A DNA stretch of 52,364 nt, taken from positions 1 through 52,364 of the forward strand of contig NZ_JACARC010000016.1 of assembly GCF_013386825.1 (NCBI RefSeq), given 5' to 3'. The position numbers and the translations under genes were made by a program. Under the pieces are notes generated by a model. It searched no databases, was not told the origin of the DNA, and was given only the letters and a program-made list of their open reading frames with translations. Shown piece by piece: positions 1-7,500 of this stretch; the stretch's first letter is position 1; every line of letters begins with the position of its first letter. The DNA comes from Pseudomonas sp. IPO3778 (GTDB taxonomy: Bacteria > Pseudomonadota > Gammaproteobacteria > Pseudomonadales > Pseudomonadaceae).

Positions 1-61
1 ACAAAAAATCTGACAGTCCCCTTTCGCGAGCAAGCCCGCTCCCACATTTTTGAGCGCATTG
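1..61. repeat. Partial REP element at window edge
   Basis: The bases around 23-47 read cgcgagcaagcccgctccca, the right arm of the REP doublets seen elsewhere in the window (for example at 18131-18159). The left arm would lie outside the window. It sits just after the stop of the glutathione transferase gene on the minus strand. No gene is seen here. Confidence 0.6.
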
Positions 62-664
62 TCAGCCCAGCATTGCCACATGCTTTGGATGACTGGCCAC
101 ACGCTTCAACCACGCCTGCACGCCCGGATAGGCGCCCAGGTCAAAACCCCCTTCATCCGCCACATGGGTATAGGCGTACAACGCCACATCGGCAATCGAG
201 AACTGGTCGCCCACCAGGTACGGCGTCAACTGCAACTGACGCTCCATCACCTTCAGGGCTTTGTAACCGCCCTTGTGCAGCTTCTTGTACTCCTCCAGGC
301 GGTCTTCCGGCAGCCCCAGGTAAAACTGGATAAACCGCGCTACCGCAATATACGGCTCATGGCTGTACTGCTCGAAAAACTGCCACTGCAGCACTTGGGT
401 GCGCAGGCGCGGTTCGGTCGGCAGGAATTCGCTGCCATCGGCCAGGAAGTTGAGGATTGCATTGGATTCCCACAGGCACGTGCCGTCTTCGAGCTCCAGC
501 ACCGGGATCTTGCCGTTGGGGTTCTTGGCCAGGAACTCGGCGGTCTGGGTGTCGCCGTTCAGGATGTCGACATCGATCCACTCATAGTCGATGCCCAGCA
601 GGCTGAGCATGAGTTTGACCTTGTAGCAGTTGCCCGATTTGTAATCGCCGTAGACCTTGTACAT
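62..664 (-). CDS. Glutathione S-transferase family protein
   Basis: A 200-residue cytosolic protein of normal GST length. The N-terminal thioredoxin-like half (about residues 1-80) has the SGNCYK segment near residue 10, where the catalytic Ser or Cys lies, the NPNGKIPVL cis-proline loop and the glutathione-binding ESNAI motif. The C-terminal half is the all-helical GST domain with SIADVALYAYTH. It would conjugate glutathione to electrophiles or act as a thiol transferase; the substrate is unknown. It lies only 11 bases after the aminotransferase gene on the same strand, so the two are probably one transcript. Start ATG 664 fits the family N terminus. Confidence 0.93.
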   Translation of the reverse strand: MYKVYGDYKSGNCYKVKLMLSLLGIDYEWIDVDILNGDTQTAEFLAKNPNGKIPVLELEDGTCLWESNAILNFLADGSEFLPTEPRLRTQVLQWQFFEQYSHEPYIAVARFIQFYLGLPEDRLEEYKKLHKGGYKALKVMERQLQLTPYLVGDQFSIADVALYAYTHVADEGGFDLGAYPGVQAWLKRVASHPKHVAMLG

Positions 665-675
665 AGAGGCTCCCC

Positions 676-1842
676 TTATGCCGCTTGCGCGTGCTGTGCT
701 TGACGGACCACCGCAGCGAGACGCTTGAGACCTTCGTCCAAACGCGCCGGGTCGATATGGCTGAAATTGAGCCGCAAGTGACCGTGATGGTTATCCGGCT
801 CGGAAAAGAACGGTTCACCGGGCATGAACGCGATGTCCTGGTCGAGCGCAGGTGCCAACAAGGTGCGGGTGTCGAGCGGTTGTTTCAAGGTCAGCCAGAA
901 GAATAATCCGCCCTGGGGTATTTGCCAGTCGGCCAGCTCGCTGAAATGCCGCTCCAGTGCAGCCTGGAACGCATCGCGGCGCTCACGGTAGAAGCTGCGC
1001 AGTTCCACCAGGTGGCGCTGGTATTTCTCGGTGCCGATCCATTGCATGGCCTGCCACTGGCCAACGCGGTTGGTGTGCAGGTCGGCCGACTGTTTGAGCT
1101 TGAGCAGGTGCGGGAACAGGTCGGGGCTGGCGATCAGGTAACCGACACGCAGGCCGGGCAACAAGGTTTTGGACACGGTGCCGGTGTAGATCCAGCTGGC
1201 CTTTTTCAGCCGGCTGACGATGGGTTGCGCGCTGCCGCCGTCGAAGGTCAGTTCGCGGTAGGGTTCGTCTTCGATCAGCGTCACGCCGAACTCGTCCAGC
1301 AGTGCGGCCACGGCCTCGCGCTTGGCATCGCTGTAGCGCACTGCCGAGGGGTTCTGGAACGTCGGGATCAGGTAGACGAACGACGGCCGATGCTGCTCAA
1401 GGCTGTTGCGCAATGCCTTCAGGTCCGGACCATCCGCTTCAAGCTGAACGGTCAGGCAATCGGCGCCGAACAGTTGGAATATCTGCAACGCCGCGAGGTA
1501 AGTCGGGCCTTCCAGCAGGATTTTGCTGCCCTTGTCGATGTACAGCTTGGCCGCCAGATCCAGGGTCTGCTGGGAACCGCTGACCACCATCACCTGGCTG
1601 GCCTGGCACGCAATGCCCAACCCCCGCGCCTCGGCCGCCAGCAATTCACGCAACTGCGGCTCGCCTTCGCTCATGCCGTATTGGCCCATGCTCAGCGGCA
1701 TGCCGTCCCAATTCAGGGTGGGCAGCATCACTTCGGCAGGCAGGCCACCGGCAAAGGACATCACTTGCGGCTTTTGCGCCGCCGCAAGGATTTCACGGAT
1801 CAAAGAGCTTTTAAGGCGCGAAACACGTTCTGAGAAAGCCAT
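676..1842 (-). CDS. PLP-dependent aminotransferase (class I/II, 2-aminoadipate type)
   Basis: A fold-type I aminotransferase of 388 residues from the ATG at 1842, reading MAFSERVSRLKSS. An in-frame start at 1881 would add 13 residues, but the family N terminus favours 1842. Visible motifs are SFAGGLP near the start, PTFQNPSAV, IEDEPYREL, the PLP lysine in GTVSKTLLPGLRVGY, and the C-terminal LRLNFSH with the substrate-carboxylate arginine. It resembles the catalytic domain of MocR proteins but has no HTH domain. Substrate unknown; LysN/ARO8-like 2-aminoadipate aminotransferases are the closest family. Divergent from a MarR gene, with shared palindromes between them. Confidence 0.92.
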   Translation of the reverse strand: MAFSERVSRLKSSLIREILAAAQKPQVMSFAGGLPAEVMLPTLNWDGMPLSMGQYGMSEGEPQLRELLAAEARGLGIACQASQVMVVSGSQQTLDLAAKLYIDKGSKILLEGPTYLAALQIFQLFGADCLTVQLEADGPDLKALRNSLEQHRPSFVYLIPTFQNPSAVRYSDAKREAVAALLDEFGVTLIEDEPYRELTFDGGSAQPIVSRLKKASWIYTGTVSKTLLPGLRVGYLIASPDLFPHLLKLKQSADLHTNRVGQWQAMQWIGTEKYQRHLVELRSFYRERRDAFQAALERHFSELADWQIPQGGLFFWLTLKQPLDTRTLLAPALDQDIAFMPGEPFFSEPDNHHGHLRLNFSHIDPARLDEGLKRLAAVVRQAQHAQAA

Positions 1843-1876
1843 AAGGGTCACCGGTAGCAAAGCCTGAGGAAAATAC

Positions 1877-1891
1877 GTCAAACTGGTTGAC
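1877..1891. promoter_or_regulatory. Palindrome GTCAA-N5-TTGAC, site 1
   Basis: A perfect 5-bp dyad (GTCAA, 5-base spacer, TTGAC) 35 bases upstream of the aminotransferase ATG. It is repeated at 1919-1933 with the same spacer. The centres are 42 bases apart, four turns of B-DNA. The flanks also match (ATAC before, C after). Probably a MarR-type operator. Confidence 0.6.
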
Positions 1892-1918
1892 CGAAATTAC
1901 GACGACTTGGGCAGATAC

Positions 1919-1933
1919 GTCAATATGCTTGAC
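1919..1933. promoter_or_regulatory. Palindrome GTCAA-N5-TTGAC, site 2, over the MarR start codon
   Basis: Second copy of the same dyad. The 5-base spacer contains the likely ATG (1925) of the MarR gene, so a bound protein would cover that gene's translation start. Autoregulation by the MarR product is inferred. Confidence 0.58.
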
Positions 1934-2359
1934 CTTAAAAACCAGACCAGCCAGCAAACCGCCATGGAAGCCTTCTTCTTCGGCTACCAAGCGTTCACCG
2001 CCAAGGCCGACGAAATGCTCGAGCGCCGAGGCCTGAGCCGGGTGCATCAACGCATCGTGTTTTTTATCGCGCGTTACCCGGCCTTGAGCGTCAAGGAGCT
2101 GCTGGAGTTGCTCGGGGTGAGCAAGCAGGCGTTGAACATGCCGTTGCGCCAATTGCAGGAGATGCATTTGGTGGACAGCGTGGCCTCGGAGACCGACAAG
2201 CGTAAGCGCTTGCTGGAGCTGACCGAGGAAGGCCTGCGTTTTGAACAGTCTCTGCGCCGCGAACAGGTGAAGCTGCTGCAACGGGCGTTTGCCGAGGCCG
2301 GCGAGACCGCGGTGGAGGGCTGGCTGGCAGTGAACAAGGCCCTGAGTGGCCAATCCTGA
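1925..2359 (+). CDS. MarR family transcriptional regulator
   Basis: A 144-residue winged-helix protein. The HTH runs LSVKELLELLGVSKQALNMPLRQLQ, followed by the wing with ETDKRKRLLELTEEG, typical of MarR dimers. No cysteine pair of the OhrR kind is present, so a small ligand is more likely than a redox signal. Start ATG 1925 gives MLDLKNQ; an in-frame TTG at 1907 would add six residues, and neither has a clear ribosome binding site. Divergent from the aminotransferase-GST pair, with two palindromes in the gap, so it probably controls that pair and itself. Confidence 0.88.
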   Translation: MLDLKNQTSQQTAMEAFFFGYQAFTAKADEMLERRGLSRVHQRIVFFIARYPALSVKELLELLGVSKQALNMPLRQLQEMHLVDSVASETDKRKRLLELTEEGLRFEQSLRREQVKLLQRAFAEAGETAVEGWLAVNKALSGQS

Positions 2360-2401
2360 ATTGCCTTTCATCCTTTTCGCACACAAAATAGAAAACATTA
2401 T

Positions 2402-2429
2402 TTGCTTTATTTGTATACAAAAGCATAAT
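2402..2429 (+). promoter_or_regulatory. Candidate promoter of the purine permease with operator in the spacer
   Basis: TTGCTT (2402-2407) and CATAAT (2424-2429), 16 bases apart, look like a sigma-70 promoter. The perfect palindrome TTGTATACAA (2411-2420) fills the spacer, the classical place for a repressor site. It matches the T.GT..AC.A pattern of FadR/GntR-family operators and recurs at 10658-10667 and, with one base changed, at 10392-10401. Confidence 0.55.
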
Positions 2430-2447
2430 TCGCTTCGTGCGAGTTCC

Positions 2448-2461
2448 TGACCTATTGGTCA
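2448..2461. promoter_or_regulatory. Inverted repeat TGACC-N4-GGTCA
   Basis: A 5-bp dyad with a 4-base centre, about 20 bases downstream of the proposed -10 of the permease promoter and about 90 bases before its start codon. It could be a second regulator site. No partner copy with the same spacing was seen. Confidence 0.3.
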
Positions 2462-2549
2462 ACAAAACCCGCTGGTACCTCAAAGCGCTGCTGCCCACTC
2501 ATGTGTCCGGCGCTGGAAATAACAATAAAACTCTTGAGGAGTACTTGCT

Positions 2550-3896
2550 GTGGAAAGCCGCAAATCCGAAGCCCCTACGCTCGACCTCTCGCCAACCCAC
2601 AACGGTTGGCTGGAACGCCTGTTCAAACTCCGCTTGCATGGCACCACAGTGAAGACCGAGCTGATCGCCGGCCTCACGACCTTCATCACCATGGCCTACA
2701 TCATTTTCGTCAACCCCAACATCATGGCTGACGCCGGCATCGACCATGGCGCGGCGTTTGTCGCCACCTGCATCGCTGCCGCACTGGGTTGCCTGTTGAT
2801 GGGCCTGTACGCCAACTGGCCGGTAGGACTGGCGCCAGGCATGGGCCTGAACGCGTTTTTTACCTACACCGTGGTCGGGACCATGGGCTACAACTGGGAA
2901 ACCGCACTGGGTGCGGTGTTTATCTCCGGTGTGTTGTTCATGATCCTGACGCTCTCACGCATTCGCGAGTGGCTGCTCAACAGCATTCCGGTGAGCCTGC
3001 GCCACGCGATGGGCGCGGGTGTGGGACTGTTTCTCGGGGTGATCGGCCTGAAAACCGCCGGCATCATCGTGCAAAGCCCGGCCACCCTGATCAAGCTTGG
3101 CTCCCTGCATGAACCCGCCCCGCTGCTGGCGGCCGTCTGCTTCCTGTTGATTGCGATCCTCAGCTACCACCGGGTATTCGGCGCCATCCTGATCAGCATC
3201 ATCGCCGTGACCCTGGCCGGTTGGGGCCTGGGCCTGGTGGAATACCACGGCATCATGGCCACTCCACCCAGCCTGGCGCCGACCTGGATGGCCATGGACG
3301 TGATGGGCGTGTTCAACGTCAGCATGATCAGCGTGGTGTTCGCCTTTCTGTTTGTGCACATGTTCGACACCGCCGGCACCTTGATGGGCGTGGCCCAGCG
3401 TGCAGGCCTGGTGAATGCCGACGGCAAGATCGAAAACCTCTCCCGTGCCCTGAAAGCCGACAGTGCTTCCAGCGTGTTCGGCGCAATGGTCGGCGTGCCG
3501 CCCGTCACCAGCTACGTGGAAAGCGCCGCCGGCGTGGCCGCCGGGGGCCGTACCGGGTTGACGGCCGTCACCGTGGGCGTGCTGTTTATCGCCGCGATGT
3601 TTTTCGCGCCGCTGGCTGGCATGATTCCCGCTTACGCCACCGCCGGCGCATTGATCTATGTGGCGATGCTGATGATGAGTGGCATGGCCCATATCAACTG
3701 GGACGACGCCACCGACAGCATTCCGGCGATTGTCACCGCGATCATGATGCCCCTGACGTTTTCGGTCGCCGACGGCATCGCCCTGGGTTTTATCACCTAC
3801 GTGGCACTGAAGGCCGGTACCGGTAAACACAAGGAAATTTCCATCAGCCTGTGGGTGCTTTGCGCGATCTTTATCGCCAAGTTCGCGTTCCTGTAG
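2550..3896 (+). CDS. NCS2 family purine permease, AzgA type (adenine/guanine/hypoxanthine)
   Basis: A 448-residue inner-membrane proton symporter with about 12-14 membrane segments. The AzgA branch is recognised by TELIAGLTTFITMAYIIFVNP near residue 40, the GLAPGMGLNAFF motif near residue 95, LFVHMFDTAGTL, and GVPPVTSYVESAAGVAAGGRTG. E. coli GhxP and AdeP are the nearest known relatives. Start is GTG 2550, behind TTGAGGAG. The upstream palindrome TTGTATACAA is shared with uricolysis genes about 8 kb away, so it probably feeds purines into that pathway. Exact substrate is not readable from sequence. Confidence 0.93.
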   Translation: MESRKSEAPTLDLSPTHNGWLERLFKLRLHGTTVKTELIAGLTTFITMAYIIFVNPNIMADAGIDHGAAFVATCIAAALGCLLMGLYANWPVGLAPGMGLNAFFTYTVVGTMGYNWETALGAVFISGVLFMILTLSRIREWLLNSIPVSLRHAMGAGVGLFLGVIGLKTAGIIVQSPATLIKLGSLHEPAPLLAAVCFLLIAILSYHRVFGAILISIIAVTLAGWGLGLVEYHGIMATPPSLAPTWMAMDVMGVFNVSMISVVFAFLFVHMFDTAGTLMGVAQRAGLVNADGKIENLSRALKADSASSVFGAMVGVPPVTSYVESAAGVAAGGRTGLTAVTVGVLFIAAMFFAPLAGMIPAYATAGALIYVAMLMMSGMAHINWDDATDSIPAIVTAIMMPLTFSVADGIALGFITYVALKAGTGKHKEISISLWVLCAIFIAKFAFL

Positions 3897-3915
3897 GCCA
3901 ACCCGCTTGACCCTG

Positions 3916-3941
3916 CCTCACCCCGTCGGGTGGGGCTTTTG
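3916..3941 (+). terminator. Rho-independent terminator after the purine permease
   Basis: Eight-bp stem (cctcaccc 3916-3923 with gggtgggg 3928-3935, one T-G pair), four-base loop, then cttttg. It lies 20 bases after the permease stop and 19 bases before the next start codon. Confidence 0.7.
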
Positions 3942-3959
3942 TACGAATGGAGGAATGCA

Positions 3960-4586
3960 ATGAGTCTGGAAACCTGGCTGCTGTTCAGCGGCGCCGCGCT
4001 GGTGGTGATCCTGATCCCCGGCCCCCTGTCCTTGCTGATGATCAGCAACAGCCTGAACTACGGCCTGCGCCGTTCGTACCCGGCGTTTCTCGGTGGGGTG
4101 ATTGCTTCAATCTGCCTGTTGAGCGCCTCGGCGCTGGGCCTGGGTGCGTTGTTGCTGGCCTCGGAACAGCTGTTCAGCGCCCTGAAGGTCGTCGGCGCGG
4201 TGTACCTGTTCTACCTCGCCTGGCAGAGCTGGCAGCAATCCCGGCAGCCGTCCCAGGGCGCCGACGTACCGCACGTGGCCGCCACCCCGCGTTTTCGCGC
4301 GCTGTTCGGCCGGGCCTTTGTGCTGGGCGCCAGCAACCCGAAGGACATCCTGTTTTTCGCCGCCTTCCTGCCGCAGTTTCTCAGCGCCCAGCAGGCCTTT
4401 TTGCCGCAATTGCTGATCATGATCGCCACCTGGACCGTGCTCGACCTGCTCTGCAAACTGGCCTACGGCCTCGGCGCCCACGGTGCCGCGCGCTACCTGC
4501 GCAGCGGCAAGGGCCAGAGCTGGTTCAACCGGATCAGCGCCGGGCTATTCTCCGGGGCGGGCGCCGCGTCACTGTTAAGCCGCTAG
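3960..4586 (+). CDS. LysE/RhtB family amino acid exporter
   Basis: A 208-residue inner-membrane protein with about six hydrophobic helices. The LysE signature is at the N terminus (ALVVILIPGPLSLLMIS with the conserved PGP), followed by GASNPKDILFFAAFLPQF in the middle. Members export amino acids such as lysine, homoserine or threonine; the substrate here is unknown. Start ATG 3960 is preceded by tggaggaatgca, a strong ribosome binding site. It converges on the giant toxin-like gene, and the stop codons of the two genes share the palindrome CTAG at 4583-4586. Confidence 0.92.
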   Translation: MSLETWLLFSGAALVVILIPGPLSLLMISNSLNYGLRRSYPAFLGGVIASICLLSASALGLGALLLASEQLFSALKVVGAVYLFYLAWQSWQQSRQPSQGADVPHVAATPRFRALFGRAFVLGASNPKDILFFAAFLPQFLSAQQAFLPQLLIMIATWTVLDLLCKLAYGLGAHGAARYLRSGKGQSWFNRISAGLFSGAGAASLLSR

Positions 4587-7500
4587 GCATCGCTCATTTT
4601 GACAAAAAATACGGTGGTGCGACTCGAACGCCGGCCCCGCTGTATACCGGCGACGATCCGCACCAACCGTCCGTCTTTCAGGGCCTGCAGCACCGCGCTG
4701 TGCAGGTGCGGCTCACGCATGATCGATGACCGGGAATTACTGTGCAGCCAGGCGTCGGAGAGTTGCATCATCCCGCCCGACCCCATGGAAACACTCGGGG
4801 ATTCGGCCCACCGCGTAAGCACGTAATACAGGTTGTTCGACTTGGCATGGGTGCAGACAAAGTTGACCAACCGGGCCGAACTGCCTTTGTGAAGCGGCTG
4901 AACCCTGAACCCTTGCCGCTCCAGCACCTGCCTGACAGCGGTTTGCGCCGCCATCGGCCGGGCATGGCTGAGGGACCTCGACGTATTGTTCAGCAGGGAG
5001 GGATCAAGGGGCACCGGCAGTTGGAAATCCACGCGCTGCAGGCCCGGCGCCTGCCCGTCATGGCTGATGTTGATACTGATCCGCCCGCCCCTCGGCACCG
5101 GCCTGAGCATGCGCAACAAATCATCCGTCTGCCCCGCCGCCGCCGGGGCCGGGGGTAACCAGTCATCCAGTGTCGCGCGGATGTTGAGCAGCCGGGTGGC
5201 CGTCATCGAGCGCCCGGCATCCCCCAGTTCCAGCAATCGCTCCGTCACGAAACGATTGCTGGCCTGGGTCAAACCGGGGAACGCCGTCGCCACCGAGGTG
5301 GAGAGCGGGCGCCTGAACAACGGTTCCCGCAGTGCCCACGAGCGATCGGCACCAAAGGTTGCCGGGATCGGTTGTTCGCGTATTTCCGGCGTCAACCAGC
5401 GCACCAGTTCGTCCCGCCCGACGGGGAGCGGCGGCTCCGGCCCTCTTAGAAAAATCAGGTTGTCGGGCACGGTCGAACCATTGGGTAACAGTTCGTAATA
5501 GTGGTCACCCAGCTTCACGGCGTCATAGGCCACCTCACCCTGGACACGATACAACCGGCGGGACGCCGAAATCTCCTGCACGGCATCTTCGTTGAGCTGA
5601 CGCCCCCACGCCCGCCAATGGCTGGCGGCCAACGGCGGTTGCCGGCCTGCCCGCTCGGCATGGGAGGCGGTGGGGGCCACCCACTCGGTACCGCCGGTGA
5701 CGGCTTCCCAGGGGCGCCTGATCCCGGAGCTGGTTCCCGCACGCGGCTCGGGCGCATCCGCGCCCAACAACCATTCACGGGGCTGTTCAATGGACAGAAA
5801 CAACTCGTCCTGTGGGCTGCCATCGGGATGTTTAAGGCGCAAGGTTCGCTCGGTACGACGACGGTGCACCGGATAAACACCGCCGCCCTCGACGATAAAC
5901 TGCTCACCGGCCTTCACCTGGCTGCCCTGGTTAACCGGCCCGTGCAAGGTCACGGCACCGTCCACCGTCAGGTCTTTACGGTAAACCTCCATCCCCTTCA
6001 GCCCCCGGCGAGTGACGGGCAGGCCCAGATGGGCAACCCCGGGTGGCCTGGGCTGGCGCCGAATCTGATTCAGGATCGGCACGATCGACACAGGCCTGAC
6101 CGGCAGGTGCGGCCTGACCACACCCTTGCCCGGCGGGAACACCGTCAGCGCGATATCGGCAATCAATATCAGGGTGGCAAACCCCGTTGCCAGCCCATCG
6201 CGCGCATCACCACTGTGATGAAACCGGCGGGCCGCCAGCAGCACCTCGTACAGGTTCACCCCGACACTCACCCCCGGGATGAACGACAACAGCCCGCGTA
6301 CCCGCGCCGCCGATTGCTCGCCCAGGCGCAACTCGCGGTAACTCGCCAGTTCCCTGGCCGAGTTGGCGACCGCCCGCACCTCGCGCTCAAGTCCCAGCAC
6401 CTGGGCATGAGCCAGGATGCGCACCAGGTCGCAACCGGTGGTGCGGGTGACGCCCAGCCATCGTCCGGGGTCGTCCGCCCATTGCTCGCGAAGCTCCTGT
6501 TCAATCTCCGGCAACGTCGTCGCCGGTTGCGAACGCCGAGTCCGGAACCACCGCGTCAGCCCACGGATGGCCCACCCGACCAGCCCAAAGGGGCTCGGCA
6601 GGATCGACCAACCGCCCTTGAAGGGCTCAAAGCGCCCGTCCATGCGTGAGCCACTGGCCTCCACCGGCACCGGATAACTGGCCAGCGCGGGTTGCTCCCA
6701 GCCGGGCGCAATGTGCTGCGCCAGCACCTTGAGGTTGGCGGGCGTGGCCGCCATTTCCAGCAAGGCGCTACGGGCCGCTGCCACGCTGGCGTGCTCGGTG
6801 AGCGGCGCAAACCCCTGCACCGCCGGCCAATAAAGCAGGGCCTTGGCCGACGGTTGGTCGTGGATGATCAACACCCCGGCAACGTGCCGAGGTTGCTCCA
6901 GGGTCAGCGCCGCCAGGTGCACGCAACACAGTTGCAGGTCATGGCCATTTTTCTTCAAATCTGCCGGGGCCCTGGCCTCAAGCGCGGTCGAAAACACGCT
7001 GTGTGCCACCGTACTGAGCCCTTGCTGCGTGGCGCTGAACTGCTCGAGCCGCGCGCGCTGGATCAGCGGGCGCTCCAGCAAGGCCCGGGGCAGCGCCGCC
7101 GGCACCTGGGACGACCCCGGGTAGAAACACCGGGTAATCAAGCCCTCGTACTGCCCGGCGAGGTCCAGCTTCGCGATCAACCCGATCAGGCGTTCGGCGG
7201 GCAACTGTCGCGCCCACAAGGGCTCAATGTAGCGGCTGTACTGCAGTCGCCAGCGCGTCCAGGGGGCCTCGGGGTCCAGGTTGTGCAACGCCAGTTGAAA
7301 CAGGCTGTAGGTATGGCGCCCTTCACTGACCACGGTGCGGACCCCGGAATCCCCGGCCGGGCGCTGGGGATGGGACTGCCAATGGGTACTGACGTCGTCG
7401 GGCATGTCCAGAAACGGCGTGTCGATATCCAGGGGTTCAGTCAGCCCTTCACGGCTCAAGTGTTCGGTCAACGTGCGACGGGCGAACGCTTCCAGGCCCG

